DNA from: Paenibacillus cymbidii
GTDB lineage: Bacteria > Bacillota > Bacilli > Paenibacillales > NBRC-103111
Assembly (NCBI RefSeq): GCF_004764705.1
Contig: NZ_SHLX01000020.1
Coordinates: 1-64,000, forward strand
Direction of reading: 5' to 3'
Length of the DNA: 64,000 bases
Below are positions 17,201 to 26,227 of this stretch, piece by piece. The position numbers and the translations under genes are program-made. The notes beneath the pieces were generated by a model. That model was given only the letters and a program-made list of their open reading frames with translations. It ran no database searches and was not told the origin of the DNA. The first letter of the stretch is position 1; every line of letters begins with the position of its first letter.

Positions 17201-18602
17201 AACGGATACCGGCGGTTCCGGAGTCGCCGGCGCGGTAACGGTGACCGGGTGGGTGTATGCGAACGCGCCTGGAACGTACTCCCTGCAGTATCGCGTCTCC
17301 GATCGTGCAGGGAACGAGGCCGCGGAAGTTGAGCGCACCGTCATCGTGGATGAGGCGGCTGCACCTCCAACGGCCCCGAGCGGCGGCGGCAGCTCGACGC
17401 CTGTCGTGAAGAAGCCGGTCATCGATCTGGGAGGCATTTCGTTCGACCCGGATGCCATCGATACGTCGCGGCCTTCCGTCACGTTGGAGGTGACGCCCAA
17501 GGACGGGACGGCGGTTGTCAGCATTCCGGCCAGCATATTAACGAATCTCGAGAACAAGAACGCCGACTTTTTCATCGAAATCAAGACGCCTTACGGGAGC
17601 TATCAAGTTCCGGTGAATCTGGCGTCGCTGATCCCGGGGCTGAAGGAATGGCTTGCGGCGAACAACCTCCAAGCCGGGGATATCAGCTTCCGGATTACCT
17701 TAACGGACAGGTCCGGCGACAAGGGGCTTCAAGCCGCGTTCGTAAACGGCTTGCCGCATGGCAGCGTGATGGGTGCGATGGTCGATTTCCATATCGACGT
17801 GCTGAACAGCAAGTCCGGGCAACCGATCGGGAAGGCGGACCGATTCAATCAAGCGCTGACACGAATCATTCCGCTGCCGAAAGATCAATCGGGCATGCCG
17901 GAGCAATGGGGAGCGTTCCGCTACAACGAGGCGGCGAACCGATTCGAGTTTGTCCCGGCCCAAGCGAAGCAGATCGACGGCGTGTGGTATGTCATGATAA
18001 GCTCGTATTCCAATAGCGCCTATGCGGTGGCGGATAACGAAACGAGCTTTGCCGATGTGCGAGGCCATTGGAGCCGTTCGTTCGTCGAGCTCGCCGCGTC
18101 GAAAGGGCTTGTGGAAGGATTCGGCGACGGCGTGTACGGCCCCGACCGGCCCGTGACAAGGGCGGAATTCGCCGCGATGCTCGTCCGGGCGCTAGGGCAA
18201 AGCGCGTCGACCGGCGCGCCGGCGCCATATGCCGACGTCGAACAAGGAGCGTGGTATTTCGGAGCCGTAGCGGCGGCGAAAGAACTCGGCCTGTTAGGCT
18301 TCGCAGGCGGCAGCAGCTTCAAGCCCGATCAACCGCTCGCCCGCGAGGAAATGGCGAGTATGCTGGCTGCGGTGGTGGCGCTGGAGAAGCTGCCGATCCC
18401 GGGCGGGTTAGTAGGCTTGGACGATTATGCGGATATCGACAGCGTGGACGCTTCCTATCTGGAGGATGTGCGCTTGATGGTGAAGCTGCAAATCATGACC
18501 GGCATGGACGACGGCACGTTCAGCCCCAAAGGGCAAACGACACGCGCGCAAGCCGCAGTCGTCTTCATTCGTTCGCTGCAGCGGCTCGGCATGATCGACT
18601 GA
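14214..18602 (+). CDS. Giant S-layer-anchored RCC1-repeat / Ig-like surface protein
   Basis: 1462 residues. A signal peptide (KR-rich start, hydrophobic 14-32, cleavage near AVSA) is followed by 14 RCC1-type repeats of about 41 residues (residues 45-595), each with VVAWG-x-N-x-x-GQ-x-x-VP and HSLALKADGT. Fourteen blades fit two seven-bladed propellers (inference). Next come a cadherin-like beta-sandwich (about 597-690), Ig-like modules (about 690-1060, the last DUF5011-like, with a hydrophobic ITLTG start), a proline/serine linker and a beta-rich region. Three C-terminal SLH motifs (about 1285-1460; FADV...HW, TRAEF) attach it to pyruvylated wall polymer. The AGGAAGG ribosome site is 10 bp before ATG. 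Partner or ligand is unknown. Confidence 0.92.
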   Translation: MAYKIGRKASPAKWLFVWLSILLVWTCIAPAAVSAKSAAAGSRHGGSFQKIAAGDYHTVALTTDGTVVAWGDNSNGQTNVPAGLTGVVSVAAGPNNSAAMKADGTVVVWGTNGSGQNNVPSGLTNAVTVAVGSSTILALKADGTLVVWGSTIPSYQVPAGLTDVVDIAATTLGPNSFLALQANGTVVAWGSNTSVNNVPAGLTGVIKVAAGDYTAYALKSDGTVVAWGDFANLMPAGLTDVVDIAAHGGHAMAVKADGSIVAWGLSDGFDYQFPSGLTGIVAISTGYYHTVALKSDGTVVAWGKNNYRQLNVPADFSSPVKGIGMATGGAHTLALKSDGTVVAWGNNTVGQTNVPAGLNGVVAVAAGWYHSLALKSDRTVTAWGQNSYGILNVPTGLNGVTAIASGRFHSLALKADGTVVAWGANSVGQSTVPAWATGVTAIAAGTDHSLALRADGTVVAWGWNYAGQSNVPGALSGVTAIAAGRYHSLALKADGNVVVWGDNGNGQLDVPSGLNGVVAIAAGTNHSLALKADGTVVAWGDNSKGQTAVPADLNQVVAIAAGSNDSSFALKADGTIVAWGDNASGQTTLPGRNTDLNGLTLQEGDFDTAFSTSITGYTYSYIGPSVSGVHVTASLSDSSYAALYVNNQPQTSGSAATIDVTGASTVVPVRIEPYFLPSKTYTITILRDATPPDVHYSVYGNTVPSRSAATVVTVYDTESDVDPHSLQYVWTQTADVQAGEWTDFTSGATLTKAGADGEWYLHIQAKDRVGNQAVLVSDPFLLDNTGPSVDITMTTADASPYPDDTWTNQDVTVSASATDANSVTSVTYSLDSGAKWSGYNAPIVLQADSMHALSFKAVDAAGNETLKQRTVKISKSGLRLTPTLTQEGGSAYTSGDWTNGSVTVSVDAEAGASGIADLSYQLDGAQAQAYTSGTPVQLSQEGAHTLLFQVTDTAGNTLTAPLAVNIDLTAPVITLTGPSSRHITAGGVYTEEGATATDTGGSGVAGAVTVTGWVYANAPGTYSLQYRVSDRAGNEAAEVERTVIVDEAAAPPTAPSGGGSSTPVVKKPVIDLGGISFDPDAIDTSRPSVTLEVTPKDGTAVVSIPASILTNLENKNADFFIEIKTPYGSYQVPVNLASLIPGLKEWLAANNLQAGDISFRITLTDRSGDKGLQAAFVNGLPHGSVMGAMVDFHIDVLNSKSGQPIGKADRFNQALTRIIPLPKDQSGMPEQWGAFRYNEAANRFEFVPAQAKQIDGVWYVMISSYSNSAYAVADNETSFADVRGHWSRSFVELAASKGLVEGFGDGVYGPDRPVTRAEFAAMLVRALGQSASTGAPAPYADVEQGAWYFGAVAAAKELGLLGFAGGSSFKPDQPLAREEMASMLAAVVALEKLPIPGGLVGLDDYADIDSVDASYLEDVRLMVKLQIMTGMDDGTFSPKGQTTRAQAAVVFIRSLQRLGMID

Positions 18603-18616
18603 TCCAATCGTAAGAC

Positions 18617-18667
18617 AGGGGCTGTCCCAAGAGGTCATGAAATACTGACCCTGGGACAGCCCCGTTT
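18617..18667 (+). terminator. Intrinsic terminator after the SLH protein gene
   Basis: A perfect GGGGCTGTCCC/GGGACAGCCCC stem with an inner loop of about 24 nt is followed by GTTTTAT, 15 bp after the stop codon. Confidence 0.85.
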
Positions 18668-18709
18668 TATATACATACACGCCTGGTCCCCGTATACGGA
18701 AAGCAATCA

Positions 18710-18891
18710 TGTATATAATGCAACAATTTATTATGGTAAATTGTATTTCCTGCAACAATTCGGGTGGTTGGGAGGCAGTATGAGCAGAATTGTTGTACAG
18801 AATACAACAATCGGGGCGATGGAGCCGCTTTTGTACGCCAATTGTTGTACAGAATACAACCTGACGAAAAAAAATGTTGCACTTCGTGCAA
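18710..18891. repeat. Array of five dyads, TTGYA-N5-TRCAA, spaced 32/52/52/32 bp
   Basis: Dyads are centred at 18716, 18748, 18800, 18852 and 18884, a symmetric 32-52-52-32 layout. The two central copies extend to TTGTTGTA-CAGAA-TACAAC(AA). The class YTGYA-N5-TRCAR is the same as at 11.6 kb, so the two arrays bracket the two-component/SLH locus. The remainder of the 18668-19102 gap shows no gene. Confidence 0.7.
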
Positions 18892-19102
18892 AAATGCGGC
18901 TCGCTGCGGTATCACATCCTGACACGCATCGCGGTTTACGACGAATAAAGCTCGCACCATAAATCGCTAGCCGGCTTAATCCTTATACGGGTCAAACTCA
19001 TCCGCCTCAGTCATGCAGACACCGATCGGCCTCAGCACAGTCCCGGTACGGAGCCGAGAGCGGGCAGCTCGCCGTCCTGATCGTCCGGCGGGAAGTTCAC
19101 AG

Positions 19103-19702
19103 TCATGCCCTTACCCGCTCATAATCGTCCGGAGTATCGACGTCGAAGCCCCACACCGCGTTCGCGAATATCACGGTCTGCACGCGGGACCGATCCTTCA
19201 CGACGATCGATCGCCCTCCTTCGTCGCCGGCCAAATGCCGGAACTCGCCGTAAATCTCGGCGTCGAACAACACGGGATGCCCCGGCGCGTCGCCGTAGAG
19301 CGGGCGGATAATGCGGACTCCATCCGCGTATTCCCGCTCGTACTGCCTGACCATGGCGTCGATCGCCAACACGGGAACGAGCGGCTGATCCGCCACGAAC
19401 ACGAACGCCGCGTCCGTTCTCCCCTCCATCGCCTGAATACCCGCCTGGAGTGACGAAGCCATCCCCGACGCATAACGCTTGTTTTCGACCAGTTCGATCT
19501 GGCCGTAAAACAGATCAACCTCCGCGGCCAACGCATCGAACCGATACCCGCCGACAACGACGACCGGCTCGAGACTCGCCGCCAATGCCGCCCGCGCCGC
19601 ATAGTGAAACAGCGGCCGGCCGCCTGCCCGCAGCAGCAGCTTGTGCTCCCCCATGCGCGTCGACATCCCCGCAGCCAGCACGACGGCGCCGATCGCGCTC
19701 AT
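19103..19702 (-). CDS. MocA-like molybdenum-cofactor nucleotidyltransferase
   Basis: 199 residues of the MobA/MocA glycosyltransferase-A fold. The N-terminal LAAGMSTRMGEHK binds the nucleotide, VADQP near residue 103 carries the metal-binding Asp, and GHPVLF near 146 is a family motif. Members transfer CMP (MocA) or GMP (MobA) to molybdopterin, usually for xanthine-dehydrogenase-type enzymes. The start overlaps the stop of the XdhC relic by 4 bp, a usual mocA-xdhC arrangement. No molybdoenzyme subunits are nearby, so the pair is orphaned. Confidence 0.82.
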   Translation of the reverse strand: MSAIGAVVLAAGMSTRMGEHKLLLRAGGRPLFHYAARAALAASLEPVVVVGGYRFDALAAEVDLFYGQIELVENKRYASGMASSLQAGIQAMEGRTDAAFVFVADQPLVPVLAIDAMVRQYEREYADGVRIIRPLYGDAPGHPVLFDAEIYGEFRHLAGDEGGRSIVVKDRSRVQTVIFANAVWGFDVDTPDDYERVRA

Positions 19703-20328
19703 CGCGGCTGCACCTTCCCGCTGCGCACCCGGATCAGCTCAGCCATGATGCTGACGGCGATTTCGTCCGGGCCTTCGGCTCCGAGAGAAAGCCCGACGGG
19801 CGATTGCACCCACTCCGGCACCGGCTCCGGTTGAAATAATCGAGCGGTACGCACCTTGTTCCCCAGCATGCCGACATAATGAGACGGGTTCGCCCGCAGC
19901 CGCTCGACAATCGCACGGTCGTGCTGGAACCAATGCGTCATCACCAGCACATAGTCGCCGGACGGCAGCTTGTGGCGTTCCAGATAAGCTCCCGGATGCT
20001 CGACAACCCGGTGCTGCGCATCGGGGAATGTTTCCTCCGTACATCTGTCGCTGCGCGGATCGACAACCGTCTCTTCGAAGTCGAGCCCCGCCGCCAGCCG
20101 CACGACCGGCTCGGCATCCGGCCCCGCGCCGAACACATACAACCGCTCGCGCGGCCAGTACAGCTCAAGCTTCCATTCCGTTTCCGCCGCCGAAACGACA
20201 GCCGTCTCACCCGACGCCAGCAGCCGCTGCAGTGCCGGAACGACCTGCTCCGCCGACGGATCGGCGACATTGCCGAACACCGCGCCATTTTCATCGCAAA
20301 ACAGCCGTTGCCCGCCGACCCTAATTCG
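19699..20328 (-). pseudogene. XdhC-family protein truncated at its N-terminus by a transposon-end element
   Basis: The remaining 210 residues contain the C-terminal Rossmann domain of XdhC (YVFGAGPDAEP; VVDPRSD; VMTHWFQHD; GMLGNKVR; GLSLGAEGPDEIA). XdhC proteins insert or protect sulfurated molybdenum cofactor. The N-terminal XdhC/CoxI domain with its GGCLE motif is missing. Homology stops at about 20328, exactly where the GACAATCGGTACA repeats begin, so upstream codons in the same frame derive from the element. Without promoter and N-domain it is unlikely to be functional, though the C-terminal half and the coupled mocA-like gene are open. Confidence 0.75.
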
Positions 20329-20329
20329 T

Positions 20330-20590
20330 GACAATCGGTACATTTTCTTGTCCAAAATCGACAATCGGTACATGTTCTTGTCACGCAAAAATGACAAGAA
20401 CATGTACCGATAAATATAAAAACCCACATCAGCAGCGGATTTCATTCGGTATATCTTCTTGTCACTCGACACCGATTGCCACGTTATGCTCGTTTTTCGA
20501 ATAAAACAGGCTGCCGCGGTTGCAATTGCTCTGGAACTAACGGGATACACCGCGGCAGCTGTTCAACTAACGTGTCCGTTGAATCATATG
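20330..20590. repeat. Transposon-end cluster, family B, copy 1, with hairpin and cassette boundary
   Basis: Two GACAATCGGTACAnnTTCTTG sites, a palindrome of the same 20-mer, a minus-strand terminator (AACCCGC-type stem, T-run on the minus strand) and the tip CTTGTCACTCGACA (20459-20472) repeat the family A layout with different sequence (GTACCGAT instead of TTGTCCGAT). A CCGCGGCAGC hairpin and CTAACGTGTCCGTTGAAT follow, resembling a cassette 3' boundary. Confidence 0.6.
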
Positions 20591-21178
20591 ATGAATATGC
20601 TTACTTAATTGTGACTTAAAATATCCCCCAGATTTAAACAGGAAATCGGAATTTCCGGTACCCTCCGATAATCGCGCATCGGCGAATGCCACGTTCGCAT
20701 GACTTCCTCCAGCAGGCTGGGGATAAATGTGCATGAAGAGCAATGTCGGCATGCTGTTAGCCAATTGCCGCTCCTCATAGGTCAACTGTCCGGGTGTCAT
20801 CTTTACAGTTGCTGTTGTCGATCACCAACAACTGTACGCCTTCCAAATCCGCGACTGGCAAGCCGGGTCGCCGCCCTTGGCAAGAGACGCGGATTGAGAA
20901 TATTGCTCGGTGCGGGTCGATTCGCTCCACGGCCATACGGATAATCTTTTGCCGGGAGTGTATAATTATGGCGGAGCAAGTCATCCAGTCGATCTTGAAC
21001 GTGGCAAGATTGCCCGCCCGCCGTCCCCGTTCATCACATCATCGGTGCTAACGCAATCGAACCGCGGTTGCTCGGCATTTCGCAGCAGTAGTTCGAGGCT
21101 GATGCGGTTTTCCGCAGCAGCAAAGCCGTACGCTCGCAGCGGAGCTTCACGAATCGCACAGCCCTCGCTTGCGCTGCG
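20567..21178 (-). other. Decayed coding stretch, unrecognised
   Basis: Short open frames continue on the minus strand (a 77-codon one at 20567-20800, another at 20775-20984 in a different frame) with protein-like composition, such as NSMPTLLFMHIYPQPAGG and HNYTLPAKDYPYGRG. No frame is long and I cannot name a family. A cassette-like boundary at the 3' side suggests a broken cassette gene. No intact gene is supported between 20330 and 21178. Confidence 0.3.
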
Positions 21179-21652
21179 CTACCCAAACATTTCACACACA
21201 CATGCCTGCTCAGATTTTTTCATAGAGATCAGTATTACAAGGGGCATAGCCGCCCGCGTATTATTAAGACCAGGAGCAGGTCGCCGTTTTCTTCTGATTT
21301 CCGTTACCAGCATATTTTTCTCCTCCTCGGATATTCCATCAGCACAAAGCTTTCGTGCTGCAATTAGAACAATCCACGGCTCTACGGTTGCATATCCAAT
21401 ACCGCACAACCCTTCGTACTCCTACATAAACATGCGGATGCTGGCCTCACGCGTTTCATTAAAAACAATACTTACGTAAAGTGGAGAAGTTGGCGGTAAT
21501 ATTGCATATTTAATCAGGTTGGGATCTCCGTGACAATGCTGCTGCTTCAGAGGTAATTGATCCAAATGGGTGATAACTGCTCCCTTTTCGTCTTCATTTA
21601 AATATTGTGAACGAATAATGTCATTCTTGATGTTTTCCCGCTGGTTCGGCAT
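21179..21652 (-). pseudogene. Relic of an aminoglycoside/choline-type phosphotransferase
   Basis: LPLKQQHCHGDPNLI (upstream frame) matches the catalytic-loop region H-G-D-x-N/P-x-x-N of APH-like kinases. A second fragment in another frame (VEPWIVLIAARKLCADGISEEEK) fits the C-terminal helices of the same family. The DFG-like segment (IDW) between them is lost. A TATCCTGCCCGG boundary (21806) lies on its 5' side, so this was probably another cassette gene of the resistance type. Confidence 0.5.
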
Positions 21653-21805
21653 ATCCAGAACCGAATGAGAATGGATTTGAAATAAAAGCCGTGCTGTGAG
21701 CCTTGGATCGATATAGTATTAAGTTCCGTGACGCTATATTTCTGAGCAAAGATCGCTCTTGTAAGTATATCATATGGTATATTTAGTAAATCAGTCTTTA
21801 GAAGT

Positions 21806-22023
21806 ATCCTGCCCGGAATAGCTCAATGAAACGTTTCATCAGACATTTCGCCACCGGCACCTGTATCTCCTTTGTTACTGCCCAGTGACAATACTGATTA
21901 TCTCTTTCCGTGGCAATCGGACAATGTTCTTGACATCACCAATTGTCAAGAACATTGTCCGATAACTAAAAAAGCCCGCAGTTTACGCGGACTTGATTCG
22001 GCCTATGTTCTTGTCATCCGACA
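21806..22023. repeat. Cassette boundary with half of a family A transposon-end cluster (copy 5)
   Basis: TATCCTGCCCGGAATAGCTC is followed by the conserved block also seen at 4990 and 56160 (CAGACATTTCGCCACCGGCA here). Then come CCGTGGCAATCGGACAATG, the palindrome, a minus-strand terminator and a CCGACA tip at 22018-22023. The facing TGTCGG half is absent and unrelated sequence follows, so this copy shows one side of an element excised or deleted. Confidence 0.55.
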
Positions 22024-22149
22024 GTACGGTGAAGCAAATCATATTGCATTGATGAAGCCAAAACATGTGCATAAGACTAATTGAAGCAATACTTATTGCA
22101 TAAACTTGTTCTTACTAACAGTGGTTCAATTTCGCCTTGAAAGTTATGA

Positions 22150-23026
22150 AGCAACTTCCTGGATGAGCGGCGCACGGGTAAACCAGCTATCCATCAGGGC
22201 GTATGCGGCCGAAATACCGGCTTTTAGCGCACGATCCAGCATCGCTGGAATCACTTGCGGAGCCGAACAAAACGCTTCTTGTCGACGTTTGTAACCATGG
22301 CTTCGTTTGTCGATCCCGTCTGCCATTCCTGTAATGCCAGTAATGCCAGATTTTACTGAACTCAGCAGCACAAAGTCTACGGGGACAAACGAATGGCCAT
22401 CCGACCAGCCCATGGTCAGCATGCGGAAGCCTTTGTAGAAAGCGCCTGTGGCATGATCTTTAAAGTGTGCCAGCATTTCGACGGCTTTGCTCCGATTACG
22501 CTCAAACATGGAATCGTCAAAGATGAGCGCCGTCTCCCGTCTCACCGAGGACAGCGGTTCCATCCGGGTGATCGTTTCACCGCTGAGCGACAACAAAAAC
22601 CGCCGCCAGGCGTAGCCGCTGTGATTTAAGAAACGATAGACCGTGTCTTTGCCCGGGAAAGTTTCGCCTTTCTTGCTCTCCAAGAGACGGAACCAGTTCT
22701 TTTGATGAAACAGCAGGACAAATACAAGGCGGAATAAAGAGGTGCATGATAAGCCGAATTTCTTTTTGAAACCCGCGCCGCGCAAGTGTTTGAGCACCTT
22801 CAGTTCCTGGAAAGCCGGTTTGATTTCATTTGGTAGTTGATCGAGTGACCCTTGTTGATCTATCATAGAGAAGACACCTCTTCTGTGTGGTAGTGATTGC
22901 TAGTCACCTTCACTTTACCAAACGAAGCGGTGTTTTTCTATTTTCGTCAAGCCATCCTTCCCATTGGCTTCAAACCCAAGCTATACGTGCTGTTGAACTG
23001 ATTTTGGCGCTGCGAAAGTTGAGTTT
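22150..23026 (-). mobile_element. Truncated IS4-family element (5' part only)
   Basis: The inverted repeat GCTGCGAAAGTTGAGTTTT lies at 23009-23026 and transposase codons 1-240 (22866 to about 22150) are present. They match the complete copy at 6978-8497 almost throughout (same start, same FDDSMFER and DSWFT). The catalytic Glu region and the other inverted repeat are gone. A 6-bp in-frame duplication (ITG repeated) also distinguishes it. No gene is seen from 23027 to 23409. Confidence 0.9.
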
Positions 23027-23409
23027 TAAAGAAATGAAATCATCCGGAGTTCGCCGTAACTTCCTCAAATAATGACATCTGAATCTCGTCAACAATTTTG
23101 CATTCGTTTAGCTTAAACGATCCAACTAATTAAATATTCACTTTTCTAATTAAACTCCATATTATGGAGCTTAATTTATTCATATGTATCGAATATTCAC
23201 GGTTTCATTTGATTCAATGTCATTTATAATTCCGCAGCGTTATCTCCATTGCTAAGCCTTGGACAGTATATTGCACACAAAATACGTTTTATGTGTATAT
23301 GAACCCACACACACGCTCAACCCACATATCTTAAATAAACACCTTCACAGAACATGTGTTCTATTTTATTATAATTAATGTCATTAATAATATACATTGG
23401 AGGTTTGCC

Positions 23410-23933
23410 ATGAATGTCATCAAGGCTCATGATTTGAATTTGCTTGTGCAACGGCTTCCTTTTTTCCCATGGTATGTCGAGCAATACATCCAACACAAGC
23501 TTGTCGCACTCTCTCCTTCTACCCTGCTGGAATACACACGCGATTTCGAATTTTTTCAATGGCTCATCCAGGAAGGGCTTGCGTCTTCCCCATCAATAAA
23601 CCAAATTCCATTGTCGGATCTTGAAAAGCTTCAAACGGTCAACATCGATACTTATCCGAAAAAGCGCTGTTTTTGGCCGTACCAAGAGGCAATTCACATG
23701 CCAAACGGATGTCCAAACGAGCAATTCAACAAATGGTGAGCAAATACGCCGCCGTTTAAGGCAAGCCGATGTTATCGGTACATAAACTGCGACATTCGTT
23801 TGCGACTTGCTATTATTTAAAAAACGATATTTATAAAACCCAGCGGCAGCTCGGCCATGCGAGTACGGACACAACCGAAATCTATGCCCAGCTTTCCGAT
23901 AAAACGATGGAAACCGCCATCAATCGATTGTGA
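23410..23933 (+). pseudogene. xerS: XerS tyrosine recombinase, internally deleted
   Basis: The N-terminal 70 codons match XerS, the single-subunit chromosome-dimer resolvase of Firmicutes (QRLPFF, EYIQHKLV, LSPSTLLEYTRDFEFF, IPLSDLEKL). The frame then becomes meaningless and a C-terminal remnant appears (HKLRHSFAT, LGHASTDTTEIYAQLSDKTME) with the second catalytic Arg and the H-x-x-R and Gly-His boxes. The nucleophilic Tyr is present in EIYAQL. About 150 codons with the first Arg and Lys are missing and stops separate the halves, so it is inactive. A functional xerS should exist elsewhere if this is the only relic. Confidence 0.85.
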
Positions 23934-23956
23934 GTCACATAAGAAATCCCATTATG

Positions 23957-23999
23957 AAACGACAGCTTCGGGCGATTATTAACGACCCGAACTGTCGTT
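23957..23999 (-). terminator. Probable terminator of the polyketide operon
   Basis: AACGACAG/CTGTCGTT arms with an inner TTCGGG/CCCGAA extension form a long stem 16 bp beyond the exporter stop codon. The T-run is short, so strength is uncertain. Confidence 0.55.
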
Positions 24000-24014
24000 A
24001 TCATCGGCGCTTGA

Positions 24015-26156
24015 TCACCCCGGTGCCCACCAGTTCCATTTGCCAAGCCATTTCATGAGCGACGGGACCAGCATCAACCGGATGACGGTCGCATCGATCA
24101 GGATCGCCGCCGCAATGCCGATACCAAGCTGCTTCACCCCTTGCACTTCGCCGAACGCGAACGGCAGGGTGACCGCAATCATGATCGCCGCAGCCGACGT
24201 GATGATCGGGCCGGAGCCGGCCACTCCGTCCAGCACCGCCTCTTCATTGCACAACGTGCGCCGGTAGCTTTCGTACATGCGGGAAATGAGAAACACTCCA
24301 TAGTCCATGCTGATCCCGAACACGAGTCCGAATATGAAAACCGGGATCATAATTGCAATCGGCGCCGGCTCCAAACCGAATCGTCCCGAGCCGAACAGCC
24401 AAACCAAAATGCCGAACGACGCCCCGATACTCATGATATTCATTGCAATCGTTTTGAGCGGAATGATGACGGAGCGGAAGGCAGCAAACAGGACGATGAA
24501 GTTGGAAATGGCGAGAAACCAAATGACTTTTCCGATATTTCCGAAAATGGCGTCGAACACTTCCTGCCGGTACTTCGCTTCTCCTCCCACAAGAACGGGC
24601 ATCTGGCTAGATGAGTACCGGTTTTGCGAGCTACGGACCCAGTCCGCTGCCTGTTTGGAGGATGGCGCTCCTTCGATCGTCACTGCGATAAGCATTCGAC
24701 CGCTTTGCATGAACGGCTTCAGCGTTGGCTCAAATCGCTTCATGACCGCGGGCTGCCTGACTAGCGCATCCAGTTGCTCGGGAGTCAGACGCAAGCGGGT
24801 AAACACATCGTCTACACGCTCCACCCCCGGGTCCCCACGTAAGCTTCGTACAAGTGCATTCGCCCTGCGCCAGTCGTCCGGCGTCCATTCCTTGCCCTGC
24901 GCTTGCGCAAGCACGTACACCAACGAGCTATCAGCAGATTCGAAATGGGTCTGGTAAGCTTCCGCCGCCTGCCGGGAGTCGTTTCCCTTTGGCAGCGAGG
25001 ACGCATCGGGAATGGCTACTTCCATGTCTTTCAGCGGCAGGAAGCAAACGAACAAAATCACCGCCGCCAAAAGCATGACGCGCAGCGGCCTGCGCAGCAC
25101 GAATTGCGGCCAGGCACGCCAGCGTGCCGCTCGCCGAACCGCCGGTGAAGCGCCGCTAACTGCCCGGATACCTCGTCGAAAGAGAACAAGCAGCGCTGGA
25201 AGCAGCGTCAATGTGGCCGCCACCGAAACGGCCAGCACGGTCAGCGCGCCGATCGCAATGGAAGCGAACATCGGCAGCGGGATGAACAGCACCGCAAGCA
25301 GGCCAAAACAAACGACGGCGGCGGAGAATAAAACGGCTCGTCCGGCCGTCTGCATGGCGACGGTTAAAGCCGCTTCGGCGGGACGCCACACGAGCTCCTC
25401 CCGGTATCGGCTGACGATCATGAGCGCGTAATCGATACTCAGCGCAAGGCCAACCATCGGTATGACGTTCAGCACAAAATTGGAAAGCTCCAGCTTCATG
25501 CCGATGAACACCATCATCCCCATGGCGGCGGTGACCCCTGCGACCCCAACGGCAACCGGCAGTATGGCGACGATGAACCCGCCGAAGGCTAGCCACAGCA
25601 CAAGCATGGCGGCGGGAATGCCGATCCGCTCCGCTTGCTGCAGGTCCTTGCGACTCATGCGATTCACATCTGCCTGCACGACGGATTTGCCCGTTACCCG
25701 CACGGTGATATCGCTGCGATGCGGCAGACGCCGGTCCAGCTTCGCCAGTACCGGTTCCATTTCATAAGCTGGCTGCCGAAAGACAAGTAAAGCGTACGCA
25801 TGATCTCCATCGAGCATGTCCGGCCGTTCGAGCGGAGAGACGGTTTCGAGCAAGCCGTCCGTACCCTGCACACGCTGCAACGCGCCCTCTATCCCTTCTC
25901 GGAACCGGTCTGTGGAAACATGCTGTGAGTTCTCGAACACGAGGATGACGGGATTGTCGGGGAGTTGAAAATCGGAGACAAGGATGCGCTGTACCTGCGA
26001 ATAGGTGCCGTGGGCCAGCAAGCCGTGGTCCTTCAGCACATGCGGCAGCTTGGGGACGAAGCAGCCGAAAAACGTCACCAGCACAATCCAAACCGCAAGC
26101 ACCACTAGTGGAAATTGAAACGAAAGCACGGCCAGCATCCGCAACCCCTTGTCCAT
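24015..26156 (-). CDS. MMPL/RND-type membrane exporter
   Basis: About 713 residues with two MMPL repeats, each one membrane helix, a soluble domain of about 130 residues and five further helices (twelve helices in all). MMPL proteins export lipids and other hydrophobic products using proton motive force. GLALSIDYALMIVSRYREE in the first repeat and GLVFGISMDYGVFLISR in the second carry the conserved Asp-Tyr pair of the proton relay. The ATG at 26156 has AAAGGAG upstream; longer in-frame extensions read through the previous gene's end. Last gene of the polyketide cluster, so export of the polyketide lipid is the natural inference. Confidence 0.88.
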   Translation of the reverse strand: MDKGLRMLAVLSFQFPLVVLAVWIVLVTFFGCFVPKLPHVLKDHGLLAHGTYSQVQRILVSDFQLPDNPVILVFENSQHVSTDRFREGIEGALQRVQGTDGLLETVSPLERPDMLDGDHAYALLVFRQPAYEMEPVLAKLDRRLPHRSDITVRVTGKSVVQADVNRMSRKDLQQAERIGIPAAMLVLWLAFGGFIVAILPVAVGVAGVTAAMGMMVFIGMKLELSNFVLNVIPMVGLALSIDYALMIVSRYREELVWRPAEAALTVAMQTAGRAVLFSAAVVCFGLLAVLFIPLPMFASIAIGALTVLAVSVAATLTLLPALLVLFRRGIRAVSGASPAVRRAARWRAWPQFVLRRPLRVMLLAAVILFVCFLPLKDMEVAIPDASSLPKGNDSRQAAEAYQTHFESADSSLVYVLAQAQGKEWTPDDWRRANALVRSLRGDPGVERVDDVFTRLRLTPEQLDALVRQPAVMKRFEPTLKPFMQSGRMLIAVTIEGAPSSKQAADWVRSSQNRYSSSQMPVLVGGEAKYRQEVFDAIFGNIGKVIWFLAISNFIVLFAAFRSVIIPLKTIAMNIMSIGASFGILVWLFGSGRFGLEPAPIAIMIPVFIFGLVFGISMDYGVFLISRMYESYRRTLCNEEAVLDGVAGSGPIITSAAAIMIAVTLPFAFGEVQGVKQLGIGIAAAILIDATVIRLMLVPSLMKWLGKWNWWAPG

Positions 26157-26227
26157 AACCGCACTCCTTTCGTGCAAGGGAGATTGGCTTCTACACCCTG
26201 CAGCTGATACCTGCCCCCAATCCCCCG

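Noticed and set aside
23410..23933. XerS as the recombinase of the cassette system
   Set aside because: The gene is internally deleted and frameshifted, and XerS normally acts on dif.
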